Origin: Amia ocellicauda
Taxonomy: Eukaryota > Chordata > Actinopteri > Amiiformes > Amiidae
Direction: 5' to 3'
Length of the DNA: 64,000 nucleotides
Assembly: GCF_036373705.1 (NCBI RefSeq)
Contig: NC_089868.1
Location: 13,206,520 to 13,270,519, forward strand
The translations under genes and the position numbers were made by a program. The notes beneath the pieces were generated by a model. The model saw nothing but the letters and a program-made list of their open reading frames with translations. It was not told the origin of the DNA and searched no databases. How positions within the stretch are numbered: the stretch's first letter is position 1; each line of letters starts with the position of its first letter. This document shows, piece after piece, positions 53,731 to 64,000 of this stretch.

Positions 53731-56700
53731 ATCAGTGAGATGTTCACGGGAACTGAGATTAAGAACTTTTTCAATGGCTGTTCATTGTTCCGCATCCTTC
53801 AGCCATGGTGGGACGTCTTCAGTCACTACCTCTCCATCGTGATGCTCATGATCGCCACACTCGCCGGGACCCTGCAAGTCAGCCAGTACAAGATCCTCTG
53901 TGTGCCGTGTCAGGTAGCCTCTGATCGCGGCTGTGAAAACCCTTTCAGTCTGGATGCGGTGTTGGCAAATCGCACCACGGCAGGCAGCAGTGCATCCAGC
54001 CGCCTGTTTTTACCCAAAGAGGTAAATAACCTTGACCTCCAGCAGTATGCTTACATTGATGCCATGTGCTATGAAAAGCATCTCCACTGGTTCGCCAAAC
54101 TCTTCCCCTACGTGGTGCTGCTGCAGACGCTGGCCCTTGTGGTAGCGAGTAATTTCTGGCTGCAGTACCCCAGCAGCAGTTCAAGGCTCGGGCACTTTGT
54201 TTCCATATTGCACAAGTGCTGTGATTCGCCTTGGACCACTCGCACCTTGTCAGAATCGGTAGCAGAGCAACGTGGCGGACAATCCACTTTGTTCAAATGC
54301 TCTCCTGTCAAGCCACCTTCTTCAGCTGAAGACGGAAATCTGGCAGGCATTGAGCCCATTGGTGTCTTTGACAGAAAAGAAGGGGAACAAGCCAAAGCCA
54401 TTTTCGAAAAAGTAAAATGCCTAAAAGTTCAAGTTGAAGAGAATGACGATATTTATTACCTGTATAGGAACCAGATTCTCGCCAAAGGGGTTATTCTTTT
54501 TATCATCTTCGCTTACATCCCCTACGCTACCACTTGCATCTCTTTTGATGTAGACTGTGTGGTCAACATCCAGGCATTAACAGGGTATCAGAGGTATCAC
54601 TGTGTCCATTCCTTGGCCTCCATTTTCAAAATGCTGTCCTTGGTATATGTCATTTTTCTGATCCTCTATAGTTTCATGTGTATTTACAGTTTGTGGTGGA
54701 TAAGGAGACATTCCCTCAAGCAATACTCATTTGCTTCAGCTAGACATGAAAGCAGCTACAATGACATTCCCGACGTTAAGAACGACTTTGCCTTCATTCT
54801 TCACTTGTTGGATCTCTACAACCCCCTCTTCTCCAAAAGGTTTTCCGTCTTCTTATCAGAGGTCAGTGAAAAGATGCTCAAACAGATCAGTCTGGATCAT
54901 CTGTGGCCCTTAAAAAAGATCAAGCGGAAAGTAGTACGAAATGCGCAGAGGAAAGTGGAGCTGCGTCTCCTGCTCTTGAGTGGGATCCCGAGTGCTGTAT
55001 TTGATTTAAGAGAACTGGAAATTCTGAAGCTGGAGTTGATCCCCGTCTCCCGGTTCCCCCGGAAAGTGACTCAGCTCGGAAATCTGCAGGAGTTGTGGCT
55101 GCACTACACGGCAACCTCATTGGATTCTGCTGCACTACAGTTTCTCTCCAATAACCTGAAGATCCTACGATTAAAATGCACAGAAGTAGATAAGACTCCT
55201 TTCTGGATCTTCAGCTTGCAAAACCTCCGAGAGCTGCACTGGTATGGGAACCTCCAGCCTGAGGAGAATCTAGTCTTCATCACTGGACTGACGAAGCTTA
55301 AAAACCTGCAGGTTCTGTCCCTTAAGAATGCCTTACCTAGTATTCCTCAAGTGATAACCAATTCCCTGCCTTCCCTACAGAAATTGTCTGTAGACAACGA
55401 AGGCACCCAATTAACAGTTCTGCAGAACCTGAAAACAATGTTAAACCTAACGTGTCTGGAGCTGCTGAACTGTGCCTTACAGCGCATCCCCGGTTCTGTC
55501 TCCAGCCTCACCAACCTGCAGGAAATCGGCCTCAATGGAAATAACCTGAGAACAATCGAGGAGATCATCAGTTTCCAGCACCTCCCACGACTTTGCATCC
55601 TTAAGCTGGAACACAACTGCATCACATATATCCCGATGCACATAGGGGCTCTGGACAGCCTTGAGCAACTTCACCTGAGAGATAACCACATCGCCAGTCT
55701 CCCCCCACAGCTGTTCCTGTGCAGCAAACTACACCACCTGGACCTCTGCTGCAACAACCTGTCCACTATTCCAGATGAAATACAGCACCTGAAGAAACTG
55801 CAATACTTTGCTGTCACCAACAATAATGTAAGTGGCAATATTAAAACAACATTAAATAGTAAATAGTAAAATAAAATAGTGACCCTGGTATTTCAGTTAA
55901 TATCTTGGTGTCTTGGACTATATATATATAATAGTCTATATGAATTAAGAACTGATTCTGATTCATACCAAACAATTTTTTTATTCACAAATGTGTCTTA
56001 CCAGTTTCATAATGTAGTTTCATTAGGTTCAAATTAGACAATTAAAACTTACCTCTAATATAATGTACAAAATGACCAAATTGGCAGAGGGAAACATTTA
56101 ACAAAGTTGAGTATGAATGCTTTCATCTTCAGATTGGCCGTATTTGGTAGACATCTGGCCTCAGGATGCTTGTTGATGATTAGTTTAATGCTGTACAGAA
56201 GCATTGTAAACAGTGTTTCATACTGCAAAAGCAACTTAATTCCACATAAGTAATATGAATGCTTTCCAAAGTAATTGACAGTGAATTTGAAATATGTCAC
56301 AATCTTGCTCTTATCCAGTTTCCTTACATCTTACATTTCTTAGAGGCTGCCCACTTACCTAACAACAGCTCTAAAGACCTATAGAAAGAGCAGGCTTTAA
56401 ATGGCATATGCTATATAATACAAATGTAATTAAATACATGTATTATTCAATGCTAATGTGCTAATACTCTTAATTGCCATTATTTAATGAAAGTGTCAAA
56501 TACTATGTTGTGATTTTTGCTTTGGGTGTTAAATTACACAAAAGCCCCATTCACAATTAAATGCCAGCAAAATGCAGGGAACGTTTGCCTGCTTTTTTCC
56601 TTTCACACCCCCATTCACACTGGCTTTGAAAGCCATCAAAATGCAGGCATGTACCCATTTACACAGCAACAGAGAAAGTAGGCATTAGTGCTGACGCCTT

Positions 56701-58805
56701 GGGAACAAGACGCTACAGAAGCATGTGGATTCAGGAGAGGAGACAATATTCTGGACGTGTTTGTAAAAGTTTGATAATTTCCCTGTTTTGACAGTTTCCA
56801 TCCATTGTGTTTACTGGGCTATTGGTTCTAACCAGGACGGTGGTTCGGTTCGTACTCAGTAATAAGAACACAGTCAAGGGGGAAACGCAAACGATACGTC
56901 ATGACCACGGCCTGTTCCTTGTGCCTGGTTGAACTAATCAGGCTAATCAGTTGGATTCAGTTAATCTGATCATTTAAGTCAGGCTATCTGCTATGGTAAT
57001 TTACTCAGCTGGACTTTAAACTTGCTTTGAGGAATGGAAAACGACAGACTTCTGTCAAGTTATCCTGAAAGTTATCTGGCAGTTAGGCGGCTATGAAGAA
57101 CGGGGCCCAGTTCATTAGTTGTATGGTTGTGCGTTTGTGTGGTGTGGTCACTGGACCCTGTGGTCACAGATCAATTAAACCAGTGAACCCAATATGAGAC
57201 TCGGCTCTCAGTTCATGGTCGCGTAATGAGAGGCATTGTGTGGGATCTTGACATATTCTTCAACAAAGTTAAATCAACTAAAATGAATTAGAAAAAAGTA
57301 TGACATTACATTGTGTGTATATACCTACCAAAAGTCTGGGTGTGCAGATCTGCAATTGATTGATTGCTCAAAACTATTTGTTTTATTTTTCATTTTGTAA
57401 AGTTTGACAATACTGCCCTAAAATTAAATAACTAAAAACAAACTACCGTCAGTGTACACTGTAATACAGTCTACAATGTTTGCCTGTGTATAGAGATTAT
57501 ATTTTGCATGATTTATTGGTATATAACTTCTGACATATGTGTGACAATTAGCATTAAATATGTCACCAACCTGTTGATTCATCTATAAGACTCGGAATTG
57601 CAGTGACTACATTATTTTCAGCCTCTAGTTTTAACAACTCAGTCTGTTTTTCGTTACGGTATTCTGATTGGTTACGCCAGTTAGAGTCGACAACGCAAGG
57701 ATGTGACGTCAAATGCCGGCATTCATTTTCATGCTCTATTCACACAGACCTATTGCTAGTTAGACAAGGTGGAAAATTGCTGGTGTTGAAATGCCGGCAT
57801 AAACCCAATCACACACACCTTGATGGCAACAAAATGCCACCATAAAGCCGTATAAGTTTCAGTATGAATGGGGCTTTACAAAAATGTGTAATTAACCTAG
57901 TACTTCCAATATTTCACCCCATTAAATATCACATTGCATGTTTAATAAAAACTAAGTATTTTATTTAATAAAAACATTTAATTATATTTTCCTAAACTGT
58001 GGGGGGTGTGCTCTCAGGAATCAGGGGATCACTAGTAGTAAAGCTCAGAAGCATTTTCCTCAACCTGCGTTGTGTCAAAATAGCTTCAGCTCAATTATCA
58101 ATTCTGCTGTCACTTGTGGAAATGTGTTCACCAAGGGTTTTTAGCACAGGTCTTCAATGGCAACCTCACCCCAGCTCAGAATTGCATAACTAGGTGTTCA
58201 GCATTAAAAGCAACCTATAAAATATGCTTGATGGTGGCACTCAAGGACTGGATCTTACATTCTGTAGGATTAGATTAAGCATTTGTTGTGACTATATTGT
58301 CCTGCACTGTTGCTTTAGACATTTTGTTAGTCACATAAGCTTTTTAATACCTGTTGTGTTTCAATTTGCTTTGTGGTGTGGGTCACTTCACACGGGGACA
58401 TTTTAGCCAGAGGAGATGGGGAAGCCACTAAATAAGATTGTGCCCTAGTATGGTTTCTGCTCCCAATATCGCAATCCCACTTTTCCTCTGTTCCTCTCTT
58501 CTGTTTAGATTGATGAACTGCCAGATGGATTGTTCCTGTGTAAAATGCTCCAGTCTTTGTTTTTGGGAAACAATAATCTGTCAGTAGTGCCTCCTCAAGT
58601 TGGAGAACTTGTAAACCTAGTACAGCTGGACCTTACGGAGAATCAACTTGAAAGTCTCCCAGCAGAACTGGAAGGGTGCCTGAGTCTACGAGCCAGTGGG
58701 CTGAAGGTGGAGGAGCGCCTGTTCAATTCTCTACCATCCAGTGTCAAAGACCGCTTTCGGGGCTCTCAGAAGGAGCAACTGAATCAATGTGAGTCAGACT
58801 GCTAG
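53731..58805 (+). CDS. LRRC8B: LRRC8-family volume-regulated anion channel subunit, LRRC8B-like
   Basis: Subunit of hexameric VRAC channels in the plasma membrane. The ATG is at 53740, nine bases after acceptor cctgctgcag. Exons 53740-55827 and 58509-58805 give 794 aa (human LRRC8B about 803). Layout: PWWDVF motif at 22-27, TM1 about 27-47, extracellular loop with Cys54, Cys57, Cys65 and an N-glycosylation site (Asn77), TM2 about 118-140, intracellular loop with KKEGEQAKA-like DRKEGEQAKA, TM3 about 246-268, TM4 about 298-320, then LRRs from about residue 400 to the end. EEIISFQHL, LQYFAVTNNN and the VEERLFNSLP end fit LRRC8B better than C or D. Synteny next to KYAT3 agrees. Confidence 0.87.
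53740..55827 (+). CDS. LRRC8B: LRRC8B coding exon 1: channel domain and most LRRs
   Basis: 696 codons with no stop; donor aataat|gtaagt. The open frame continues only 12 codons into the intron, so an unspliced transcript would end early. Confidence 0.92.
55828..58508. other. LRRC8B coding intron
   Basis: A 2.7-kb GT-AG intron interrupting the leucine-rich repeat array; about half of it is the TIR element at 56529-57895. Confidence 0.85.
56529..57895. mobile_element. Non-autonomous TIR element, about 1.37 kb, possible TTAA target
   Basis: Left aaagccccattcac and right end (reverse complement taaagccccattcatact) are inverted. Just outside lie TTAAATTACACA on the left and, inverted, TTAATTACACA on the right, so both edges carry TTAA as in piggyBac-type insertion. 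Subterminal aaaatgcc motifs recur in both halves. No transposase frame was seen. Confidence 0.6.
58509..58805 (+). CDS. LRRC8B: LRRC8B coding exon 2: last LRRs, stop
   Basis: Acceptor cttctgtttag. Encodes IDELPDGLFLCKMLQSLFL, then two further repeats and a capping segment ending in CESDC, TAG at 58803-58805. It joins in frame to NNN of the previous exon. Confidence 0.92.
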   Translation: MDELPDGLFLCKMLQSLFLGNNNLSVVPPQVGELVNLVQLDLTENQLESLPAELEGCLSLRASGLKVEERLFNSLPSSVKDRFRGSQKEQLNQCESDC

Positions 58806-59889
58806 GCAAATTTGCCAGATAGCAACAGACTGATTTGTAACAACAAAGGCTTTGGAGATAATGACCTAATCTACTCTGTAGAAAAAGTGTAGGCACAAGG
58901 CTCTCTGTCTTTGACACAACGTTTGGATTGAGATTTGGAAACATAAATAAAACTCCGGGAAGTTATGTTAAAGTCACAATGCTGAGGAGACCATCTGCGT
59001 TTGTGAGGATAAGAGTGGTATGAGAAAAATACATTCTGAAGTGCTTAATGAAACGAGCAGTCTATTATTATTAGCAAATGACACATGGTTTTATGGGTGT
59101 GATGTAAATATTTGGGCTGTGTGTGGCTTTCTTTGTTATAAGTTTTCTCCGAGGAAACATCCTTTGCGGATATTTATCTTTGCCCCTTAATAGAAAGAAC
59201 TATATTGTCAGGTTGAAAAAAAAGAAAGACAACATCAAGGATATGACATCAATGGGATTCACATAAACTCGATTTGTGGTCTTGAAAGCAGCATTTATTA
59301 GTTGGTTACTGCAGATGTTAATTTTATAACAAATGGCCATTAACTTGGCCAATACTTGGACAAATGATAACTGTGACCTAATTTGTGAAATGAATGAATG
59401 CATAACAAAGGGCAGAAACAGTGTGTCCCTAGAGAATGTATTACTCAGTTAGAACAGTATATTAATTTAATTATTTCAATTTACTGAGGAGACCCATGCT
59501 GTGCCACCCAAAAATAGCACTACAAACCCTCTCTAAATAGATCCAGTGTGTCTCCTGAAATCATTGTTTATTGAATGTCCTTGACATATTGTTGCACTTC
59601 CTTTGAAAGGTGTATCCCCCACTGTTCTCCCAAGAGCAGCAATGAACTAAAGGAAGGATATTCTTTCCAAAAAAACACCCAGAAGAGTCCCCACACAGTC
59701 CAGGCCTTGGCCACAACGTCAAAGGACCGGCGGAAACCCACATACACGTTTATTCTATATTGTCTTGCTGGCACAAAAGAAGAGGATGCGTCTGTAAAAT
59801 CGATGCCTTATCCCAGCCCAGCAGTGGAGAGTTACATTGAGGTTTTGAATGAGAAAAATCCCAGACGCCCAACTTACTGCTCCTCTCCT

Positions 59890-60131
59890 TTTCGTCCTCT
59901 CTTCAGCAAGGGGGTTTCACTACAATCTACCCTTTCAGGACTTGCCGGAGTCCCCGCCCTGCCCGGCGTCAGTGTGTGCCGTCTTTGTGCTTCCCTAGCA
60001 TGCGTTATTATTGAGCTCTGCACATAACGGAGAGCCGAGCGACCATACTGCGGCGCAAGGACATGAGGCCACCCCTCGCAAGTTTCCTATCTGTAACCCA
60101 ACCCAGAGGCTGGTGAGGATCGACACACGGG
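59890..60131 (+). promoter_or_regulatory. Candidate promoter / 5' exon of a downstream gene
   Basis: GC and CpG content rise locally (ccccgccctgcccggcgtc; cggagagccgagcgacc; ctgcggcgcaagg), and the segment ends at a consensus donor cacacgg|gtaagg. From the known vertebrate order the next gene would be LRRC8C, whose coding exons would lie past the window. Inference only. Confidence 0.4.
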
Positions 60132-62669
60132 TAAGGCAGAGCAAATCGGTCCTATTTTTAGCTTTAAAGCGCTAATTCTGCATAGGGTATTGCATTGAGC
60201 TGCTCGGTTTCTTTGTGTGCATGTGTGTGTGTGCTGCCTGGTGATGCGCTGATGGAGACCCGGCAAGCTGTACATTGGAGGAGAAAGGCTGTAAACTTGG
60301 CAGAGGGAAAGAGTTGCATTGGATTTGATCGTGGGGACGCGATGGGGGACAATGTCTTAGTTGTACAACACCACGGGGATGGTGTTTTAGGAAGTGGTAG
60401 TTGCGTTATTTCAAAACACTAAGGTTAACACTGTAATGAGAAAAACACGTGTGTGTGTGTGTGTGTGGTGGGGGGCGCACCTTAAATCGCACTGTATCTG
60501 TTTCTTTTGTCGTGTTGTAAGTAAAGTTTACACTCGACACATTCAGGCAGCGTACAATTGAGATCAAAAGGCTCACTTGCTGCCAAAACAAATCCGCATA
60601 GAGATCAGAAAATAATTACATTACTGTCCTCAGTGCCATCACATTTAAATAGCAGTTGATTAAGTCATAATAGTCCACGTTTTTTATGTATTTTTAACTA
60701 CTACTACAACAACAACAACTAGGCCTACTTATATTACTACTACTATTACTACTACTAATGATGATGATGATGATAAAAATAAGTTTGCAGTGTAAGGTCT
60801 GTGTGTCACTGAAGCTGTAGTGTGTGTAGGTTAACCACAGTATAATCAACAAACAAAAAAAAGAGTTGAGCCATTTGTTGGGGGTGGGTATGAGACGGAT
60901 CAAGAGGTATTTTTAGACTGTATATGCCACTGATTGTATCTTAATCAACAGAGTGGGATTACAGTAAAATGGTAAAGGGCTGGATTGTGTCAGAGTGGAG
61001 GACTGTTTTAAAGCGGTGTATATTGCAGAGTTCAGGAGTTAAAGCAGAGCAAATAGCATTGCTGTGGAGGTAAGCTGCAACAAGCAGTAAGACTGGATTT
61101 CTAAAGGCAAATCATACTCCTGGTATTTAATTGGATGAAAGTTAATTAAGATAACATTCCTTCACACTTCAGCTGATGGGCTTAGACCTGCGAGATCTAT
61201 CCTGTCTGTTCTGTAGACACTTTACTGGCTGTTGTTGAGATAGATTGGTACTATTACTCTCCGGAGTGAAATACAATATTTGGAAGTAACAGAAATCACA
61301 CATTATTGCACTATCATAAGAGAACATTTTAAACATAGAAAATGGAGAGGCAACATGCTTTACAATATGTGCATCATGCAGTAGCTGAGGGCTAGGATGC
61401 GAACCAGGCCTATCTTGCTTTTGTTTTTTGTTTTTAAAACATCAACATTTCAAATTAAAACATTACAACATTTCCTCCCAGGAAGGCAGATACAGTATCT
61501 GAAAAAGAGTTTCCTGGTTGTTAAATGAAAGGTCACACAAGGGGAGAATAGTTTTAGACATTGTTAAAAAAATGCAGGGATGTTTTATGTTGTCACAACA
61601 ATATGCAAACCTTCAAGACTGTACATTAATATAACCCTTTATTTCTTTCAATATTACACCTACACAAGAAGCTGTCTTTTTTAACATGAAATATAAAGTG
61701 ACTCCATATGAGTGACGTGATCTTCAGTTTGTGAGTCATGTATGTGTGTTGAATATCATACAGAGCTGATGGACATTATATTAATGTATCTGTCATGTAT
61801 TAGCTGTGTCCGGTTTCCTTAGTCTTGAGTTATACTCAGTGAGGTAATTCCAGGAATGATTCCTCCAGAGAAAATGTGATTATCCTCTTTCTATACAGCA
61901 GGCTGAGCCACAAGCCTTAATGTCTTTGAAACCCTGCATCATATTTAATGTTAAGTCATGACCCTGCAAAAACCAGTGAAACCAAGGGCAGTTCCCTCTT
62001 TTCTGCAAACTTACTGAGGGACTGAGAGGCGAAAAGGCACAGGGAGTACATTTTGAAGTAGAGAGAAAACAACTGGATGCCTAATTTTGGATCCAGAATA
62101 AATATTTATCCAAGTCGGCTAATTAAGAGTATTACTGGAAACGTGCATCACTGCATTAGAACTCTGTTTGACCCTTAATCGTCCTCAGCCCAACCCGATC
62201 TAGTACATAACGGTATTATTAATATTATATTTTAGACCAGTAATGAAAACTTGTTTACAATTGTTGCCTTAATGATGTTTGCTGATATCAGATGCACTAC
62301 TCACTACAAGTATTATCTGAGGTTTTTTGAAAGAGCCACCGGTGGTTCACAGACACCAAAGAAGAAATAATAATACTGATAAATAAGTATAATTTCCTTG
62401 ACATCCATGCACTGTTACAAAAGTTTTTTTTTTTAATCACCCTTATATGTACTGATATAGTTCTTTGTTGTCCTGTAAATATGCAAATTCAAAATCATAA
62501 GGCAAAAGCAATTATTTTGTCAACAGGCCACCAACAATGTCAACAGGCCACAATAAATATGTCACAAGGTGAGCTTTAAGTGAGTTAACTGTTTGTCTGT
62601 GAATCTTTTGATTTAAAGTAAGAAAATAAGTTGATATGTGCCTATATTTCTCAGATTAATAGTATGTAT

Positions 62670-62880
62670 TAAGTCAATCACTCAATCAATCGATCGATTT
62701 TTATATGGTAAAGCGCCCATCGCAAGTTGGAACACAGTGCTTGATAGATTACAACAACATAGGAGTGATTTATGCATAATGTAAAAGTAAACCATTATGC
62801 ACAGAGGAGGGAGAAACAAAAGCTCCTCTTGGATGACAGACTATTACATGGGAAAACAGAGGCTTGAGGCCTAGGCCTAT
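62670..62880. repeat. Probable eroded interspersed repeat
   Basis: caatcaatcgatcgattttt then atatggtaaagcgcccatcg and acacagtgcttgatagatta resemble the 3' region of fish SINE/LINE copies (the tttatatagcgcc...aagtgctttaca style). Family and borders were not established. Confidence 0.35.
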
Positions 62881-64000
62881 TGGTTGCCTCCCCTCCAGAC
62901 AATGTTACAGAAGCAGGCAGCGTGAAAATCAGAAAGGCCTTGTATAGTGTTGTGGTCTCCCCACTGGCATGGCCGATCTGCCCAGTGGGGGGTGTCTTGT
63001 CTGCCCTCTGGGTGGGGGAGGTGCCTTGTCTGTGGCATACAGTGAAGTGAAGAAACCAGACTATACTGGTAAATAGAACCAGTACAAAAAGAATAGACTG
63101 TGATCTGTGTTAAAACCCACTGAAAAGATAGCCTTACTAAGCAATCTGCAAATGTCATCAGTGACCTGATTGTGTCGCACAGAATTACTGCCATGCGCCC
63201 TTGACTTCTTACAGTAGACAGTTGCTCGCTATCTGTAGCCCTAAAGTGTGGATGTTTACACTTGATACTTGGAATGGAAAAAAAAAGCTTTCAGTGCAGT
63301 GTTTCTTTTAATGCTTATGAAATATTTCAGGGTTCTCCAAGCGGAAATCTTTTGTTGGCCACGCTGGGGGACATTCTTCTACACTCAGCCCATTAACACA
63401 AACAAAAGTATTGCGTGACTGTGAAGGGGTATTTCAAATTGGTTTTTTTGGGGGGGGGGGCGGCACAGCACAGGCCTGGCACAATCCACAATATGAGGAT
63501 AAAGTGTGGGGAGAGTATAAACCGCCTTTTAGATTCGATGAATATACAGAATTATGTTCCATTTATATATGCATGAATTTATGTATAAAATATATTGTAA
63601 ATGGGTTACTAACATAAGTTGCTGTTTCTAGTTGATGAGCAGAATCTTCTTTTTAAGCTCTCCCTCAATGTCCCTTTTAAAGGTAATGTTACCTGCTTCA
63701 CCATGCAACTCACTGTGCTGATTATGCCAAAGGTGATTTATGTATAGCACATCTCATTGGGGATTTTATGGTGGCAACAGCATATTCTGGTCAGTTGCAC
63801 AATTCCTGATAGAAGTGTGTTTTCCAGAAGCTGCCACCATTTTATAACTCCCCAAATGAATCATTAGAGGCAGAAGAGATGTGACATAGATGTGATAAAC
63901 TGGTGTGTATGGTATTTATTTAGCTTTTGATCTGCTTGATTAATCAATCCACGCCTTGTGATTAAATGTAGGATAAGTACCTGACATCAGTCTAGGCTTA

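Larger units (their letters stand above)
58806..64000. other. Downstream region: LRRC8B 3'UTR and unassigned sequence
   Basis: The start is the LRRC8B 3'UTR; an aataaa occurs near 58945. Beyond it no protein family was recognised. It holds the CpG-richer exon-like segment at 59890-60131, short (GT)n, (CTA)n and (GAT)n tracts at about 60450-60775, a probable eroded interspersed repeat from about 62680, and an 11-base G run at 63449-63460. Confidence 0.5.

Noticed and set aside
59575-60027. 150-codon open frame just before the CpG-rich segment
   Set aside because: No recognisable domain, a Ser/Cys-rich composition, and no splice or start context; it looks like a chance frame over GC-richer DNA.

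Overview
This is a vertebrate nuclear genomic window, most likely from a ray-finned fish. The protein-coding genes are split by many GT-AG introns. Introns are short for a vertebrate (20 PKN2 coding exons in about 18 kb). DNA-transposon debris (hAT-like, MITEs) is abundant, and there is a V-SINE/L2-type 3' tail of the kind common in fish. The species cannot be fixed from sequence alone, and no bacterial or viral genes were recognised.

Layout. (1) 1-21400, + strand: the 3' part of PKN2 (protein kinase N2), 20 coding exons from the second HR1 repeat through the C2-like domain, the kinase domain and the AGC tail. The N-terminal exons lie before the window. (2) 21401-26012: tail-to-tail region with the 3'UTRs of PKN2 and GTF2B. 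(3) 26013-35685, - strand: complete GTF2B (TFIIB) in 7 coding exons that sum to 951 nt (316 aa), with a TATA-containing promoter just beyond. (4) 37166-45411, - strand: complete KYAT3 (kynurenine aminotransferase 3) in 13 coding exons that sum to 1365 nt (454 aa), plus two probable 5' non-coding exons reaching to about 47.2 kb. (5) 47.2-48.45 kb: a divergent promoter region shared by KYAT3 and the next gene. (6) 48.4-58.8 kb, + strand: an LRRC8-family volume-regulated anion channel subunit, best matched to LRRC8B, with a two-exon coding sequence (794 aa). (7) 58.8-64.0 kb: mostly non-coding, with a CpG-richer, exon-like segment at about 59.9-60.13 kb that could be the first exon of a following gene, possibly LRRC8C.

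The order PKN2-GTF2B-KYAT3-LRRC8B matches, as far as I recall, the neighbourhood on human chromosome 1p22, so this is ancestral vertebrate synteny. The four genes do not form a pathway: a Rho-effector kinase, a general transcription factor, a mitochondrial/cytosolic PLP enzyme and an anion channel subunit.

The sum of exon lengths closes in frame for each gene (PKN2 2609 nt entering in phase; GTF2B 951; KYAT3 1365; LRRC8B 2385), which strongly supports the exon models. I saw no wholly new biological system. The most interesting non-genic items are a foldback element built of palindromic units in a PKN2 intron, a GC-rich hairpin family seen three times, a 67-nt hairpin in the PKN2 3' flank, NRF1-like and CRE motifs in the KYAT3/LRRC8B divergent promoter, and several TIR elements, two of them with clear 8-bp target duplications.
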